Source: Ruminococcus sp.
Lineage (GTDB): Bacteria; Bacillota_A; Clostridia; Oscillospirales; Ruminococcaceae
Direction of reading: 5' to 3'
Assembly: GCF_016283395.1 (NCBI RefSeq)
Contig: NZ_JAEEMU010000044.1
Span: forward strand, 43,537-107,536
DNA length: 64,000 nt
Shown here: positions 17,123 through 25,961 of the stretch, piece by piece
Layout of the letters: every line of letters begins with the position of its first letter
Position numbering within the stretch: position 1 is the first letter of the stretch
The notes under the pieces: generated by a model
The model's database searches: none
What the model saw: only the letters and a program-made list of their open reading frames with translations
What the model was told of the DNA's origin: nothing
Position numbers and translations under genes: made by a program

Positions 17123-20100
17123 ATGCTTATGAACCGACTAATCGCAGGCGTACTAAGTGCAGTGATATGTACTACAGCCGTTCTGCCAAATCAGGCATCA
17201 TACCGTGCCGGTCACGAAGCAAAGGCAGCTAAAGAGAAAGCAAAAAATGCTTCAAGCGAATTCGATGTAAGATCAACAAACTCGCTTGGAAGATTTCTCA
17301 AGGGTGAAGCTGCCAAAAAAGACGTACCTGATCCACTTGCTGCAAACACCGATGAATACCAGTTCCAGATAACATCTCTGGAATTCAACAGCGAGACAGG
17401 TCTGGTGCAGATAGCATCTACTCAATCTGCTGATGCTAAGATCGTAGTCTCTTTCATTGATGATGAGACTTCAAAAAACGCTTTTAGTGTTAAAACTTCT
17501 GTTGGAGCAGGCAAACTCATCAACAGTGAGGTCAAGGCTGATATCTCAAAGCTTCCGCAGTATTACGTTGTAAAGGCTCAGCTCTTTGACAAGATGAACC
17601 GACCTGTGGGCGAAGCATATACCCTGAGCAGGTACACAAAGGCTGTTCAGGATATCATTGCCACCGATATTACAGCCTTCGATGAGGAACAGGTAGTTAA
17701 TCTCGATGAAGATGAAACTACAAACTTCCTTGTTCTCAGCGAAGATACGGTGCAGGCAGAGAGTACGGAAGAGCAGAATACTCTCGTTTCTGCCGACTAT
17801 GATAATAATGTTTTCGTCTTTGACAATGCCGACGAGACAGTTTCTTCACTTCAGGAGGGCGATCTGTTCTTCGTACAGCCTGATGATGAGAACATCATCG
17901 CCGTAAACGTTGAAAATATCAGAAAAGACGGCGACACTGTTACAGTATCTGGCAACGGCGACATTGATGATATGTTTGACTTTGTAAAGATAGAAGCAGA
18001 CGGAGACATACAGAATTCACAGGTGGATACTTCTGTTGCTGATGAGGGCGTATCATTCCCAGATACCGATGAAAATGGTGCTCCCGTCATCAATGAGGAC
18101 GGTTCATTCGCTTTCGAGTATGAGATGCCTCAGAGTGAGGTCAAATTTGATGTTACATCAAGCAAGACCTTCGATATCAACTCAATAATGGATCCGCAGA
18201 CTGAGGATCTCAGTCATCTTGATCCTTACTGGGATTCGGAAGCAAAGGCTCAAAGAAAGGTTTCGGGAACTGTTACACTTTCCCTCAACCTTAATGTCTA
18301 TATGAGCCTTTTCACCACGGATATTGAATTTACATTCAAGGTATCTCCTGCAATAAAGTTCACTCTTGGATTATCGGCAAGCGGCTATGATACTCTCACA
18401 GGTGATACGGTCAAGTCTATCGGAGCTACCCTTGCACATTTTGTAATCCCCACATCTATCCCCGGAATTATCGTTGATGTATCACCGAGAATTTTTGCCG
18501 AATTCTCAGGCAATATCGAATTAACGGTAAAGTGGGACAACGTTCTTGGATTTGCTTACTCGAAAGGTAAATTTGAAAACAAGACACAGCTGTTCAGTGA
18601 AGATAACATGAGCGCGGACCTTAAAATATCGGGCGAGATTTATGCGGGTCTTGAGCTGAAGCCGAGAGTAGAGGCTGTAAGTCCCAATATTGCATCTATT
18701 GATGTTGATATGAAGGCAGGTATCAAAATAAGTGCTTCTGCAAGTATGAGCGAGCTTTACGACCAGCTTGCCAGAAATGTCGACGAACCCGAAGATACAG
18801 TTATCGCTGAAAGCGGTAAAGGCAATTCTTATCATGCCTGCAAGTGCTGTATCAAGGGTAAGACAGACTTTGTTATAAAGGTAGATCTTGAGTTCAACGT
18901 GCTCAGAAAGAAGAATAAATATAAGCTTCTTGAGGCCACTTTAAATATTTCACCGCTTAACTTCTATTTCTCGTCAGAAAACGGTTTTGGTCTGGGTGAG
19001 TGTGATCACAATAGGTACAGAACTACGTTCAACGTAACGAGTACGGCTGACGACGGCTATATCCCTGCTACAGTTAAACTTAAAGACAAGCAGACCACTG
19101 TTGGTTCAGGCGGTGCAACATTCTACTGCCTGCCCGGTACATACACTTATGATGTGATCTATAACGGGGAAACACTGGAACACGGCAGCGTAACAGTTAC
19201 CAATTCGGCACAGGATCTGAAGTTTGAGGAAAATGTAAATGTTGATGATGACGGTAATTTTAAGAATTACTCTCACGGCGATTCAAAGACTGCAACAGGT
19301 GTTCCTGTTACAAAGGCTTCCACTCCCCCAAAGGTAATGGTAACACAGACACTTCCTGCACTTTCATTTGAAAAGGATCAGATAATCGCAGAGACAGGTT
19401 CACTTGGCGATCATATCTCATATATGCTCTATCCCAACGGATATATGGCTATATGCGGATATGGTGAGATGTACGATTTTAACGGCTCACCATTCAGAGA
19501 TTCTTCTATCATAAAGAACGTTCTTATACTGAACAGCGGTGATGAAAGCGACGGCGAAATAATAACGAATACAGGCAGCAATGTATTCGTTGACTGCTCC
19601 AACATGGAATCCATTAATATGCCGCAGACTATACAGCGTATAGGAAAGAATGCTTTCAGAAACTGTTCATCACTTTCTCAGATAACTTACGGCAAAGAGG
19701 CTGCACTTCCAAAGGGAAAGCTTGTAATGCCAAAGGCTGTTAAAACAGTAGAGGAGAGTGCTTTTTACGGCTGTGCTTCATTTACTGATATCGTTATCCC
19801 TGCCACTATCTCCGAGCTTGCACCTTATGTTTTCGCGGGCTGCGAAGGTATAGAGGCGATCGAAGTTCCTGATACGATAGCAACGATCAATAATTACGTA
19901 TTCAGCGGCTGTATTTCACTTAAAAAAGCTGTTATCAGTGACGGTGTCAAGAGTATAGGATATCATATATTCAGCGGCTGTTCAGCTATTGAAGATATCA
20001 CTATCCCGTACATTGGACATTCTCTTGAAAAAGCAGAGGAAGAGGACAGCAGACAGGAGTTCACGGATTTCTTTGCTGACGGTAATGCTGAGCAATTTGT

Positions 20101-23100
20101 TACTGTAAACAATACAGACGGCTGGGGTAGGTGGATACCTAAATCTCTTGATACGATCACTGTTACAAACGGTACAAGAGTTCCGAATTATGCTTTTTAC
20201 CGTATCAAGACAGTTAAGAATATCTATGTTCCCGAGACTATGAAAACATTCGGTGATTATTCTTATTCTGAATGTGAATCTCTTGAAAACGCTTATATAC
20301 CTGAAGGTGTTGAAAGCATAGGCAAATGCGCATTCAGATATTGCAGCAGCACTGCGTTCAAAACTATCAAGTTCCCGACAACTCTTACATCTATCGGCGA
20401 TTACGCATTTTCAGACTGCACAGGTCTTGTAAATGTAACTGTTCCCAAAACAGTAAAGACTATCGGTGAATATGAATTCAATAACTGTTCTTCACTTAAA
20501 ACCTTCGTTTTATACGGCGGTGCAGACGGTATCGGATATCACATTTTCAGCGGCTGCAAATCGCTTGCCGAGCTGACTCTTCCTTTTGCAGGATATAATG
20601 CAAAGTCAATTGATGATCCTGAGTTAAAGTGCGAGCTTTCGGGATTATTCCTTAACGGTGATGATAAGGATTACTACTATATGGAAAATACAGGCGGCTG
20701 GGGCAGGTGGATACCCAAGTCACTTAAAAAGGTCACTGTTTTAAGCGGCAAAAGACTTTGCAACTATGCGTTCTATCGTTTCGGCGGCGTTGAAAAGTTC
20801 GATATTGCCAAGAGCGTGACAGAGATAGGCAACTATACATTTGCAGGCTGTGCATCTATCACAAAGGACTACATTCCCGAAAATGTAAAGGTCATCGGCG
20901 ATCATGCATTTGACGGCTGTACATCTATCTCAGACGGCAATATCCCTGAGGGTATTATAAGCATAGGCAACTATGCATTCTGCAATTGCAGCAGTTCTGC
21001 ACTCAAAACTATTGTATTCCCAAAGACTCTTACAGCTATAGGCGATTATGCTTTCTCGGGCTGTACAGGTCTTACAAGCTTTACAGTTCCTGCAACAGTA
21101 AAAACTATTGGCGATTTCGCATTCAGTGAGTGCTCATCACTTAAAACTGTTGTTATAAACGGCGGTGCAGACGGTATCGGATACCATATATTCAGCGGCT
21201 GTAAGTCACTTGCTGAAATGACACTTCCGTTTGCAGGTTTCTCTCTTGAAGCTGTAAACAGTGAGAACAGCAAGCAGGAGATAATAAACTACTTCAGCAA
21301 TGGAAACAATGATGACTACTATTCTTTTAACGCCACTGACGGCTGGGGCAGGCGTATACCTAAGTCACTCAAAAAGATCACTATAACAGGCGGCACAAGG
21401 ATACCTGACTATGCATTCAATAATTTTGCCGGTGTTGAAACTTTTGATATCCCTGAGACGATCACAGAGATAGGCAATTATGCATACGCTAACTGTTCAT
21501 CTATGAAAACTGCTTATATGCCTGAAGGAGTTGAAAGTATCGGGAATTACTCATTCGCTAATTGCAGCAATGAAGCTTTTGATGTTATCAAGTTCCCGAC
21601 AACTCTTACTAAGGTCGGAAGCTATGCTTTCTCAGGCTGTACAGGTCTTACAAGTATTTCAGTTCCCACAACTGTAAAAACTATTGGCGATTTTTCATTC
21701 AGTGAGTGTTCATCACTTAAAACTGTTGTTGTAAACGGCGGTGCAGACGGTATCGGATATCATATATTCAGCGGCTGTAAGTCACTTGCCGAACTGACTC
21801 TTCCTTTTGCAGGATATAATGCAAAGTCAATTGATGATCCTGAGTTAAAGTGCGAGCTTTCGGGATTATTCCTTAACGGTGATGAGAAGGATTATTACTA
21901 TACAGAAAATACAGGCGGCTGGGGCAGGTGGATACCGAAATCGCTTACAGATGTTACTGTGGGAGGAGGCAAAAAGCTTCCTAAGTACACATTCTACAAA
22001 ATGGCAGGAATTGAAGACGTATATCTTCCTAAGACAGTTACAGTTATTTCAGACAATGCATTTAATGGCTGCGGAGGAATACAGAACGTTTACTATCCGA
22101 GTACAAGAGCAGACTGGGAGAAAAATGTTACTGTTGGCATAAACAATGAGTCAATTGACGGTAAGGTAAGATTCCTTGGTGAAGATTACTTTACAACTAC
22201 AACAACTTCCGGTACTGCTACGACAACAACAACTACTACTACTGTTACAACGTCCAAGACAACAACTGCAACAAGCAAGCCTGCAACATCGACTTCAACA
22301 ACATCCAAGACAACAACTGCAACAAGCAAGCCTGCAACATCAACTTCAACAACATCCAAGACAACAACTACAACAAGCAAGCCTGCAACATCAACTTCAA
22401 CAACGTCCAAGACAACAACTACAACAAGCAAGCCTGCAACATCAACTTCAACAACATCCAAGACAACAACTACAACAAGCAAGCCTGCAACATCAACTTC
22501 AACAACGTCCAAGACAACGACTACAACAAGCAAGCCTGCAACATCAACTTCAACAACATCTAAGACAATGACTACAACAAGCAAGCCTGCAACATCAACT
22601 TCAACAACATCCAAGACAACAACTACAACAAGCACAACCACTACATCTTCGACAACATCTAAAACTACAACTACTACAACCACCACCACAACTACTAACG
22701 AAACATCTACAGTTACATCAACTACTACAGAAACTACTTCGACCGAACTCACAGAGACTTCGACCACAACTTCCACAACATCTGAGACTACAGAAACAAC
22801 TACTACCACATCTACATCAACTACTTCGGAAACAACTACCACTACAACATCGACAACCACAACTACATCAACAACATCTACCACCACATCAACTACAACA
22901 AGTACACCTGTTATAACAACTGAGCCTGATATCGAATTGGGCGACGCATCGGGTGACGGAAAGGTCGATGCAGTTGACGCTTGCATTATCCTTTTGATAT
23001 ATGCAAAGAATTCAACTTCACAGACAGTTCCGCTGACTGATGAACAGAAGAAAGCGTATGACGTAAATGCAGACGGCAAAATAGATGCCCTTGATGCATC

Positions 23101-23182
23101 GTACATTCTCAGCTACTATGTATATGTTTCTATTGCTAAAGGTGACATTATCTCCTTAAAGGAATTCATCTTTGGTGTATAA
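17123..23182 (+). CDS. Giant secreted BspA-type LRR protein with Thr-rich linker and dockerin
   Basis: The 2019-residue protein begins with a signal peptide (about 1-26). A unique region of about 700 residues follows, including Cys-rich CKCCIKGK. Residues about 760-1690 hold LRR_5 (BspA-like) repeats of the IGDYAFSGCTGL / VTVPKTVKTIG type, interrupted four times by a recurring insert containing GWGRWIPKSL. A Thr/Ser/Lys/Pro linker (about 1690-1930) includes seven 17-residue repeats. The C-terminus is a dockerin (about 1939-2005) with two calcium loops, DASGDGKVDAVDA and DVNADGKIDALDA. The protein should be displayed through cohesin binding. BspA-like repeats commonly mediate adhesion to surfaces or other cells, so attachment to substrate or host is a reasonable guess. 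No catalytic domain is visible. Confidence 0.92.
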   Translation: MLMNRLIAGVLSAVICTTAVLPNQASYRAGHEAKAAKEKAKNASSEFDVRSTNSLGRFLKGEAAKKDVPDPLAANTDEYQFQITSLEFNSETGLVQIASTQSADAKIVVSFIDDETSKNAFSVKTSVGAGKLINSEVKADISKLPQYYVVKAQLFDKMNRPVGEAYTLSRYTKAVQDIIATDITAFDEEQVVNLDEDETTNFLVLSEDTVQAESTEEQNTLVSADYDNNVFVFDNADETVSSLQEGDLFFVQPDDENIIAVNVENIRKDGDTVTVSGNGDIDDMFDFVKIEADGDIQNSQVDTSVADEGVSFPDTDENGAPVINEDGSFAFEYEMPQSEVKFDVTSSKTFDINSIMDPQTEDLSHLDPYWDSEAKAQRKVSGTVTLSLNLNVYMSLFTTDIEFTFKVSPAIKFTLGLSASGYDTLTGDTVKSIGATLAHFVIPTSIPGIIVDVSPRIFAEFSGNIELTVKWDNVLGFAYSKGKFENKTQLFSEDNMSADLKISGEIYAGLELKPRVEAVSPNIASIDVDMKAGIKISASASMSELYDQLARNVDEPEDTVIAESGKGNSYHACKCCIKGKTDFVIKVDLEFNVLRKKNKYKLLEATLNISPLNFYFSSENGFGLGECDHNRYRTTFNVTSTADDGYIPATVKLKDKQTTVGSGGATFYCLPGTYTYDVIYNGETLEHGSVTVTNSAQDLKFEENVNVDDDGNFKNYSHGDSKTATGVPVTKASTPPKVMVTQTLPALSFEKDQIIAETGSLGDHISYMLYPNGYMAICGYGEMYDFNGSPFRDSSIIKNVLILNSGDESDGEIITNTGSNVFVDCSNMESINMPQTIQRIGKNAFRNCSSLSQITYGKEAALPKGKLVMPKAVKTVEESAFYGCASFTDIVIPATISELAPYVFAGCEGIEAIEVPDTIATINNYVFSGCISLKKAVISDGVKSIGYHIFSGCSAIEDITIPYIGHSLEKAEEEDSRQEFTDFFADGNAEQFVTVNNTDGWGRWIPKSLDTITVTNGTRVPNYAFYRIKTVKNIYVPETMKTFGDYSYSECESLENAYIPEGVESIGKCAFRYCSSTAFKTIKFPTTLTSIGDYAFSDCTGLVNVTVPKTVKTIGEYEFNNCSSLKTFVLYGGADGIGYHIFSGCKSLAELTLPFAGYNAKSIDDPELKCELSGLFLNGDDKDYYYMENTGGWGRWIPKSLKKVTVLSGKRLCNYAFYRFGGVEKFDIAKSVTEIGNYTFAGCASITKDYIPENVKVIGDHAFDGCTSISDGNIPEGIISIGNYAFCNCSSSALKTIVFPKTLTAIGDYAFSGCTGLTSFTVPATVKTIGDFAFSECSSLKTVVINGGADGIGYHIFSGCKSLAEMTLPFAGFSLEAVNSENSKQEIINYFSNGNNDDYYSFNATDGWGRRIPKSLKKITITGGTRIPDYAFNNFAGVETFDIPETITEIGNYAYANCSSMKTAYMPEGVESIGNYSFANCSNEAFDVIKFPTTLTKVGSYAFSGCTGLTSISVPTTVKTIGDFSFSECSSLKTVVVNGGADGIGYHIFSGCKSLAELTLPFAGYNAKSIDDPELKCELSGLFLNGDEKDYYYTENTGGWGRWIPKSLTDVTVGGGKKLPKYTFYKMAGIEDVYLPKTVTVISDNAFNGCGGIQNVYYPSTRADWEKNVTVGINNESIDGKVRFLGEDYFTTTTTSGTATTTTTTTTVTTSKTTTATSKPATSTSTTSKTTTATSKPATSTSTTSKTTTTTSKPATSTSTTSKTTTTTSKPATSTSTTSKTTTTTSKPATSTSTTSKTTTTTSKPATSTSTTSKTMTTTSKPATSTSTTSKTTTTTSTTTTSSTTSKTTTTTTTTTTTNETSTVTSTTTETTSTELTETSTTTSTTSETTETTTTTSTSTTSETTTTTTSTTTTTSTTSTTTSTTTSTPVITTEPDIELGDASGDGKVDAVDACIILLIYAKNSTSQTVPLTDEQKKAYDVNADGKIDALDASYILSYYVYVSIAKGDIISLKEFIFGV
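20573..20664 (+). repeat. 92-bp exact internal duplicate, copy 1 (copy 2 at 21794-21885)
   Basis: This stretch inside the second LRR insert is identical over 92 bases to 21794-21885 in the fourth insert, while the third insert between them has diverged. The pattern suggests recent recombination or gene conversion between non-adjacent repeats. Confidence 0.8.
21794..21885 (+). repeat. 92-bp exact internal duplicate, copy 2
   Basis: Identical to 20573-20664; see that entry. Confidence 0.8.
22253..22609 (+). repeat. Seven tandem 51-bp repeats encoding a 17-residue linker unit
   Basis: The unit SKTTTTTSKPATSTSTT recurs seven times with only single-codon changes (Ala/Thr at position 6, one Met). 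Repeat number is likely to vary between strains and so change linker length. It lies between the LRR domain and the dockerin of the large surface protein. Confidence 0.9.
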
Positions 23183-23186
23183 CTTC

Positions 23187-23220
23187 AAAAAGCCGTATTC
23201 GTTAAGAATACGGCTTTTCC
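23187..23220 (+). terminator. Terminator after the dockerin LRR gene
   Basis: Arms AAAAGCCGTATTC and GAATACGGCTTTT with a 5-base loop lie 4 bases after the stop codon. Confidence 0.85.
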
Positions 23221-23243
23221 TTTAATAAAATACTGACATTTTA

Positions 23244-23272
23244 TTGCAATAATATACTTATCATGTTATAAT
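23244..23272 (+). promoter_or_regulatory. Sigma-A promoter of the GH43 gene
   Basis: TTGCAA (23244-23249) and TATAAT (23267-23272) are 17 bases apart, 36 bases before the start codon. Confidence 0.7.
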
Positions 23273-23308
23273 AGGCTTGACAGTCAAAAACTGAAAAGGA
23301 GTGATATT

Positions 23309-25852
23309 ATGGAAAATACAGTCAGCATAAAAAGCATCTTTAAACGTACTGCCGCAGTCATATGCAGTACTGCAATGCTGATGACTATGGGAAGCTTCGG
23401 AAAGGGAGAAATTTCTCATGCTGCCAGGGCTTCAGTCACAGTATCGGACGAGGTTGGTCTTGTTGGAAATCTTTTCTGCATTTTGGACGAAAAAAGTGCA
23501 GACCATGCGGAGCTGCAATGGGCGACTACACTCTCGGCTGACAGCTTTACGCTGTATCGTTCAACAGATCCTGAAAATGATTTCGTACCTGTTTATGAGG
23601 GCAGCGGAACTTCATATGAGGACGATGATATGGTGACGGGGACGACTTACTATTATCAGCTCGGAGTCAAGTCTAAGGGTAAAGAAGTGTACTCCTCGGT
23701 GAAGTCGCTTACTCCCTGTGTTCTTCCGTCGGGACTCAGCACCTACGACAATCAGAAGGGCAGCAATCTTGTCTATGATACAAGCGGTTATAAAGTAGGG
23801 AATACCTATTACAGCTACTCGCTGAAAAAGCATAACGGCAAGGACGATATTTACCTTGCCGAGACTACATCAAGTGACGGCAAACGCTTCGGCAATGAGC
23901 GCAATGTAGCTGACAGCTCGCAGAATTCCGCGCTTGAAAGCTGCAAGATAGAGTCTGTGCATATAGATTATATCCCTGCGAAGAATAAAGTAGTGGTATG
24001 GGCACACTGGGAAAAGCCAAGCGGTTACAGTGACGGAAAAGCACTTGTTATCACAGGAACTCCGGGCGGACAATTCACAGTTCATCACGTATACAATCCT
24101 CTTGGGATACAGGTGCGCGATATGGCTATATTCTTCGATGATGATGGAGCAGGATATCTTATAGCCGCCGCCAACAAAGAGGGACAGGGCGCAAATGCGA
24201 CTATGTATATTTTCCGCATGAACGATGATTACAGCGATGTTACGGAAGTCGTTACCACCCTTTTCGAGGATCAGTATCGTGAGTTCCCTAACCTTATCAA
24301 GAAGGACGGATACTACTTCCTGTTTACTTCTCAGGCAGCAGGCTGGTATCCAAGCAGCGGAGCCTACAGCGTTACAAAAGACCTGAAAGGCAAGTGGAGC
24401 GAGCTTCGCAGTATCGGTAATACATCAACTTTTTCATCGCAGTCGGGCTGGATAGTGAATATGCAGGACAAAAACTATCTTATGCACGCATACCGCTGGC
24501 TGAGAGCTTCGACCACAAGCGGAACTACTCTTTGTCCGCTGTACTTTGACAATGGCTTTGCATTCTATGATTATTGTCCGTATTTTAAGTACAATACATC
24601 TACAGGTGAGCTTTATCCTGTTCAGCAGGGTGAGCTTCTCTCTCAGGACAGACCTGCTTCTTCATCGCTTGCAGCAAAAAGCGGAAACTCTCCTGCAAAA
24701 GCCTTTGACGGCTCGTATCAAAGCTCATTCACAGCTATCGGCGATTATAAGAAATGGCCATTCTATTTGCAGGTAGACCTTGAAAGAGTATGCGAACTCG
24801 CGAATATCCAGACTTCGTGGTATATTTGCAAGGGTTCTGAGGGATACTATACATATACAGTTGAGGGAAGCGTTGACGGTGTGAACTGGACAAAGCTTCT
24901 CGACCACACTGATAAGAACAGCGAAGTCGTAAGCAAGACATACGGCTTCAACAGTGATATGCTTTCGGGCAAGGCACGGTATGTGCGCCTTAACGTACAG
25001 AATGCAACGCTACAGAACAATCCCAACAATAACTGGTATACTCCTACGGTATATGAGGTCAAGGTGTTCGGAACTCCTGTAGGTAATGCTGAAAAAGCCA
25101 AGCCTTATGTTGATATTGATTTTGAAAATGGTACGGGAAACCTGTCACTTAACGGCGGAGCTTCCGTAAAACAGGACGCTCAGAAAGGAAAGGTGCTGTA
25201 TCTTGACGGAAGCGATGATACATACGGAGAATTTCCTATGGGTATGCTTGACGGCTGCCGTGAGTATACCGTGAGCATGGACATAAAGTCTGAGTCGGAG
25301 GGGAATTTCTTCACCTTTGCCGCAGGAAAAAATGATGAGAAGTATGTATTTTTCAGAGTGGCAAATGAACTGTTCAGATTTGCAGCTACTACAGACTCAT
25401 GGCGTGATGAAACAGAGCTTATCTATGACCTTGACGGTACGCAGTGGCATAACTATACACTTGTTGTGAGCGGTGCGGATACGAAGCTGTATTTAGACGG
25501 CAGGGAAGTGCTGCACACAACAGAGACACACGGACAGATAGCTGATATGGGTTCGGGAACGAGCTGTTATCTCGGCAAGTCTTACTATTCTGATGACAGC
25601 TATTTCAAGGGAAGTATCGACAACATAAAGATATATAAATGCGCACTTACCGAGTCGGAGATCAGCGGATCAGAAGCGGTCAGCGGCGATGTAAACGGAG
25701 ACGGAGAATTCACAGTTGCTGATCTTGTGACTATGCAGAAATTCCTTCTCGGAAGCGGCGGACTTGCAAACTGGAAAAACGGTGATCTCTGTCAGGATAA
25801 TGTGATCGATGTTTTTGACTTGTGCTTTATGCGTAAACTGATAACAGGCTGA
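23309..25852 (+). CDS. Secreted GH43-family glycosidase with FN3, discoidin/CBM32, LamG-like and dockerin modules
   Basis: Modules in order over 847 residues are: signal peptide (about 1-36), FN3-like domain (about 40-130), a five-bladed GH43 propeller (about 140-450), an F5/8-type C/CBM32 domain (about 450-595), a LamG/concanavalin-like domain (about 605-790) and a dockerin (about 790-847, GDVNGDGEFTVADLV then DNVIDVFDLCFMRK). Propeller motifs include RDMAIFFDDDGAGYLI and YREFPNLIKKDGYYFLFTS, where the Glu fits the catalytic acid. The layout is closest to subfamilies acting on arabinogalactan beta-1,3-galactan, which lack the usual Asp base. Substrate is inference. RBS AAGGAG precedes the start. 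Confidence 0.85.
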   Translation: MENTVSIKSIFKRTAAVICSTAMLMTMGSFGKGEISHAARASVTVSDEVGLVGNLFCILDEKSADHAELQWATTLSADSFTLYRSTDPENDFVPVYEGSGTSYEDDDMVTGTTYYYQLGVKSKGKEVYSSVKSLTPCVLPSGLSTYDNQKGSNLVYDTSGYKVGNTYYSYSLKKHNGKDDIYLAETTSSDGKRFGNERNVADSSQNSALESCKIESVHIDYIPAKNKVVVWAHWEKPSGYSDGKALVITGTPGGQFTVHHVYNPLGIQVRDMAIFFDDDGAGYLIAAANKEGQGANATMYIFRMNDDYSDVTEVVTTLFEDQYREFPNLIKKDGYYFLFTSQAAGWYPSSGAYSVTKDLKGKWSELRSIGNTSTFSSQSGWIVNMQDKNYLMHAYRWLRASTTSGTTLCPLYFDNGFAFYDYCPYFKYNTSTGELYPVQQGELLSQDRPASSSLAAKSGNSPAKAFDGSYQSSFTAIGDYKKWPFYLQVDLERVCELANIQTSWYICKGSEGYYTYTVEGSVDGVNWTKLLDHTDKNSEVVSKTYGFNSDMLSGKARYVRLNVQNATLQNNPNNNWYTPTVYEVKVFGTPVGNAEKAKPYVDIDFENGTGNLSLNGGASVKQDAQKGKVLYLDGSDDTYGEFPMGMLDGCREYTVSMDIKSESEGNFFTFAAGKNDEKYVFFRVANELFRFAATTDSWRDETELIYDLDGTQWHNYTLVVSGADTKLYLDGREVLHTTETHGQIADMGSGTSCYLGKSYYSDDSYFKGSIDNIKIYKCALTESEISGSEAVSGDVNGDGEFTVADLVTMQKFLLGSGGLANWKNGDLCQDNVIDVFDLCFMRKLITG

Positions 25853-25886
25853 TATAATGTCAAAAATGCATTTTATGCAAGACATG

Positions 25887-25926
25887 AAAACGGCAGCGGG
25901 GAATATCCTCGCTGCCGTTTTTTGTA
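25887..25926. terminator. Bidirectional terminator between convergent genes
   Basis: Arms AAAACGGCAGCG and CGCTGCCGTTTT carry A and T runs on both sides. It separates the GH43 gene from the leftward dockerin protein gene. Confidence 0.88.
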
Positions 25927-25961
25927 ATATAAGTTTTTAGTATGCGATCGTAATACAGTTT

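Noticed and set aside
22253..22609. Regularly repeated DNA that could suggest a CRISPR array
   Set aside because: The 51-bp units are contiguous, in frame and coding, with no spacers and no cas genes.
22186..23106. 306-codon open frame on the minus strand rich in Val, Asp and Glu
   Set aside because: It is the complement of the Thr/Ser-rich linker repeats; the composition removes stop codons. No ribosome binding site or domain.
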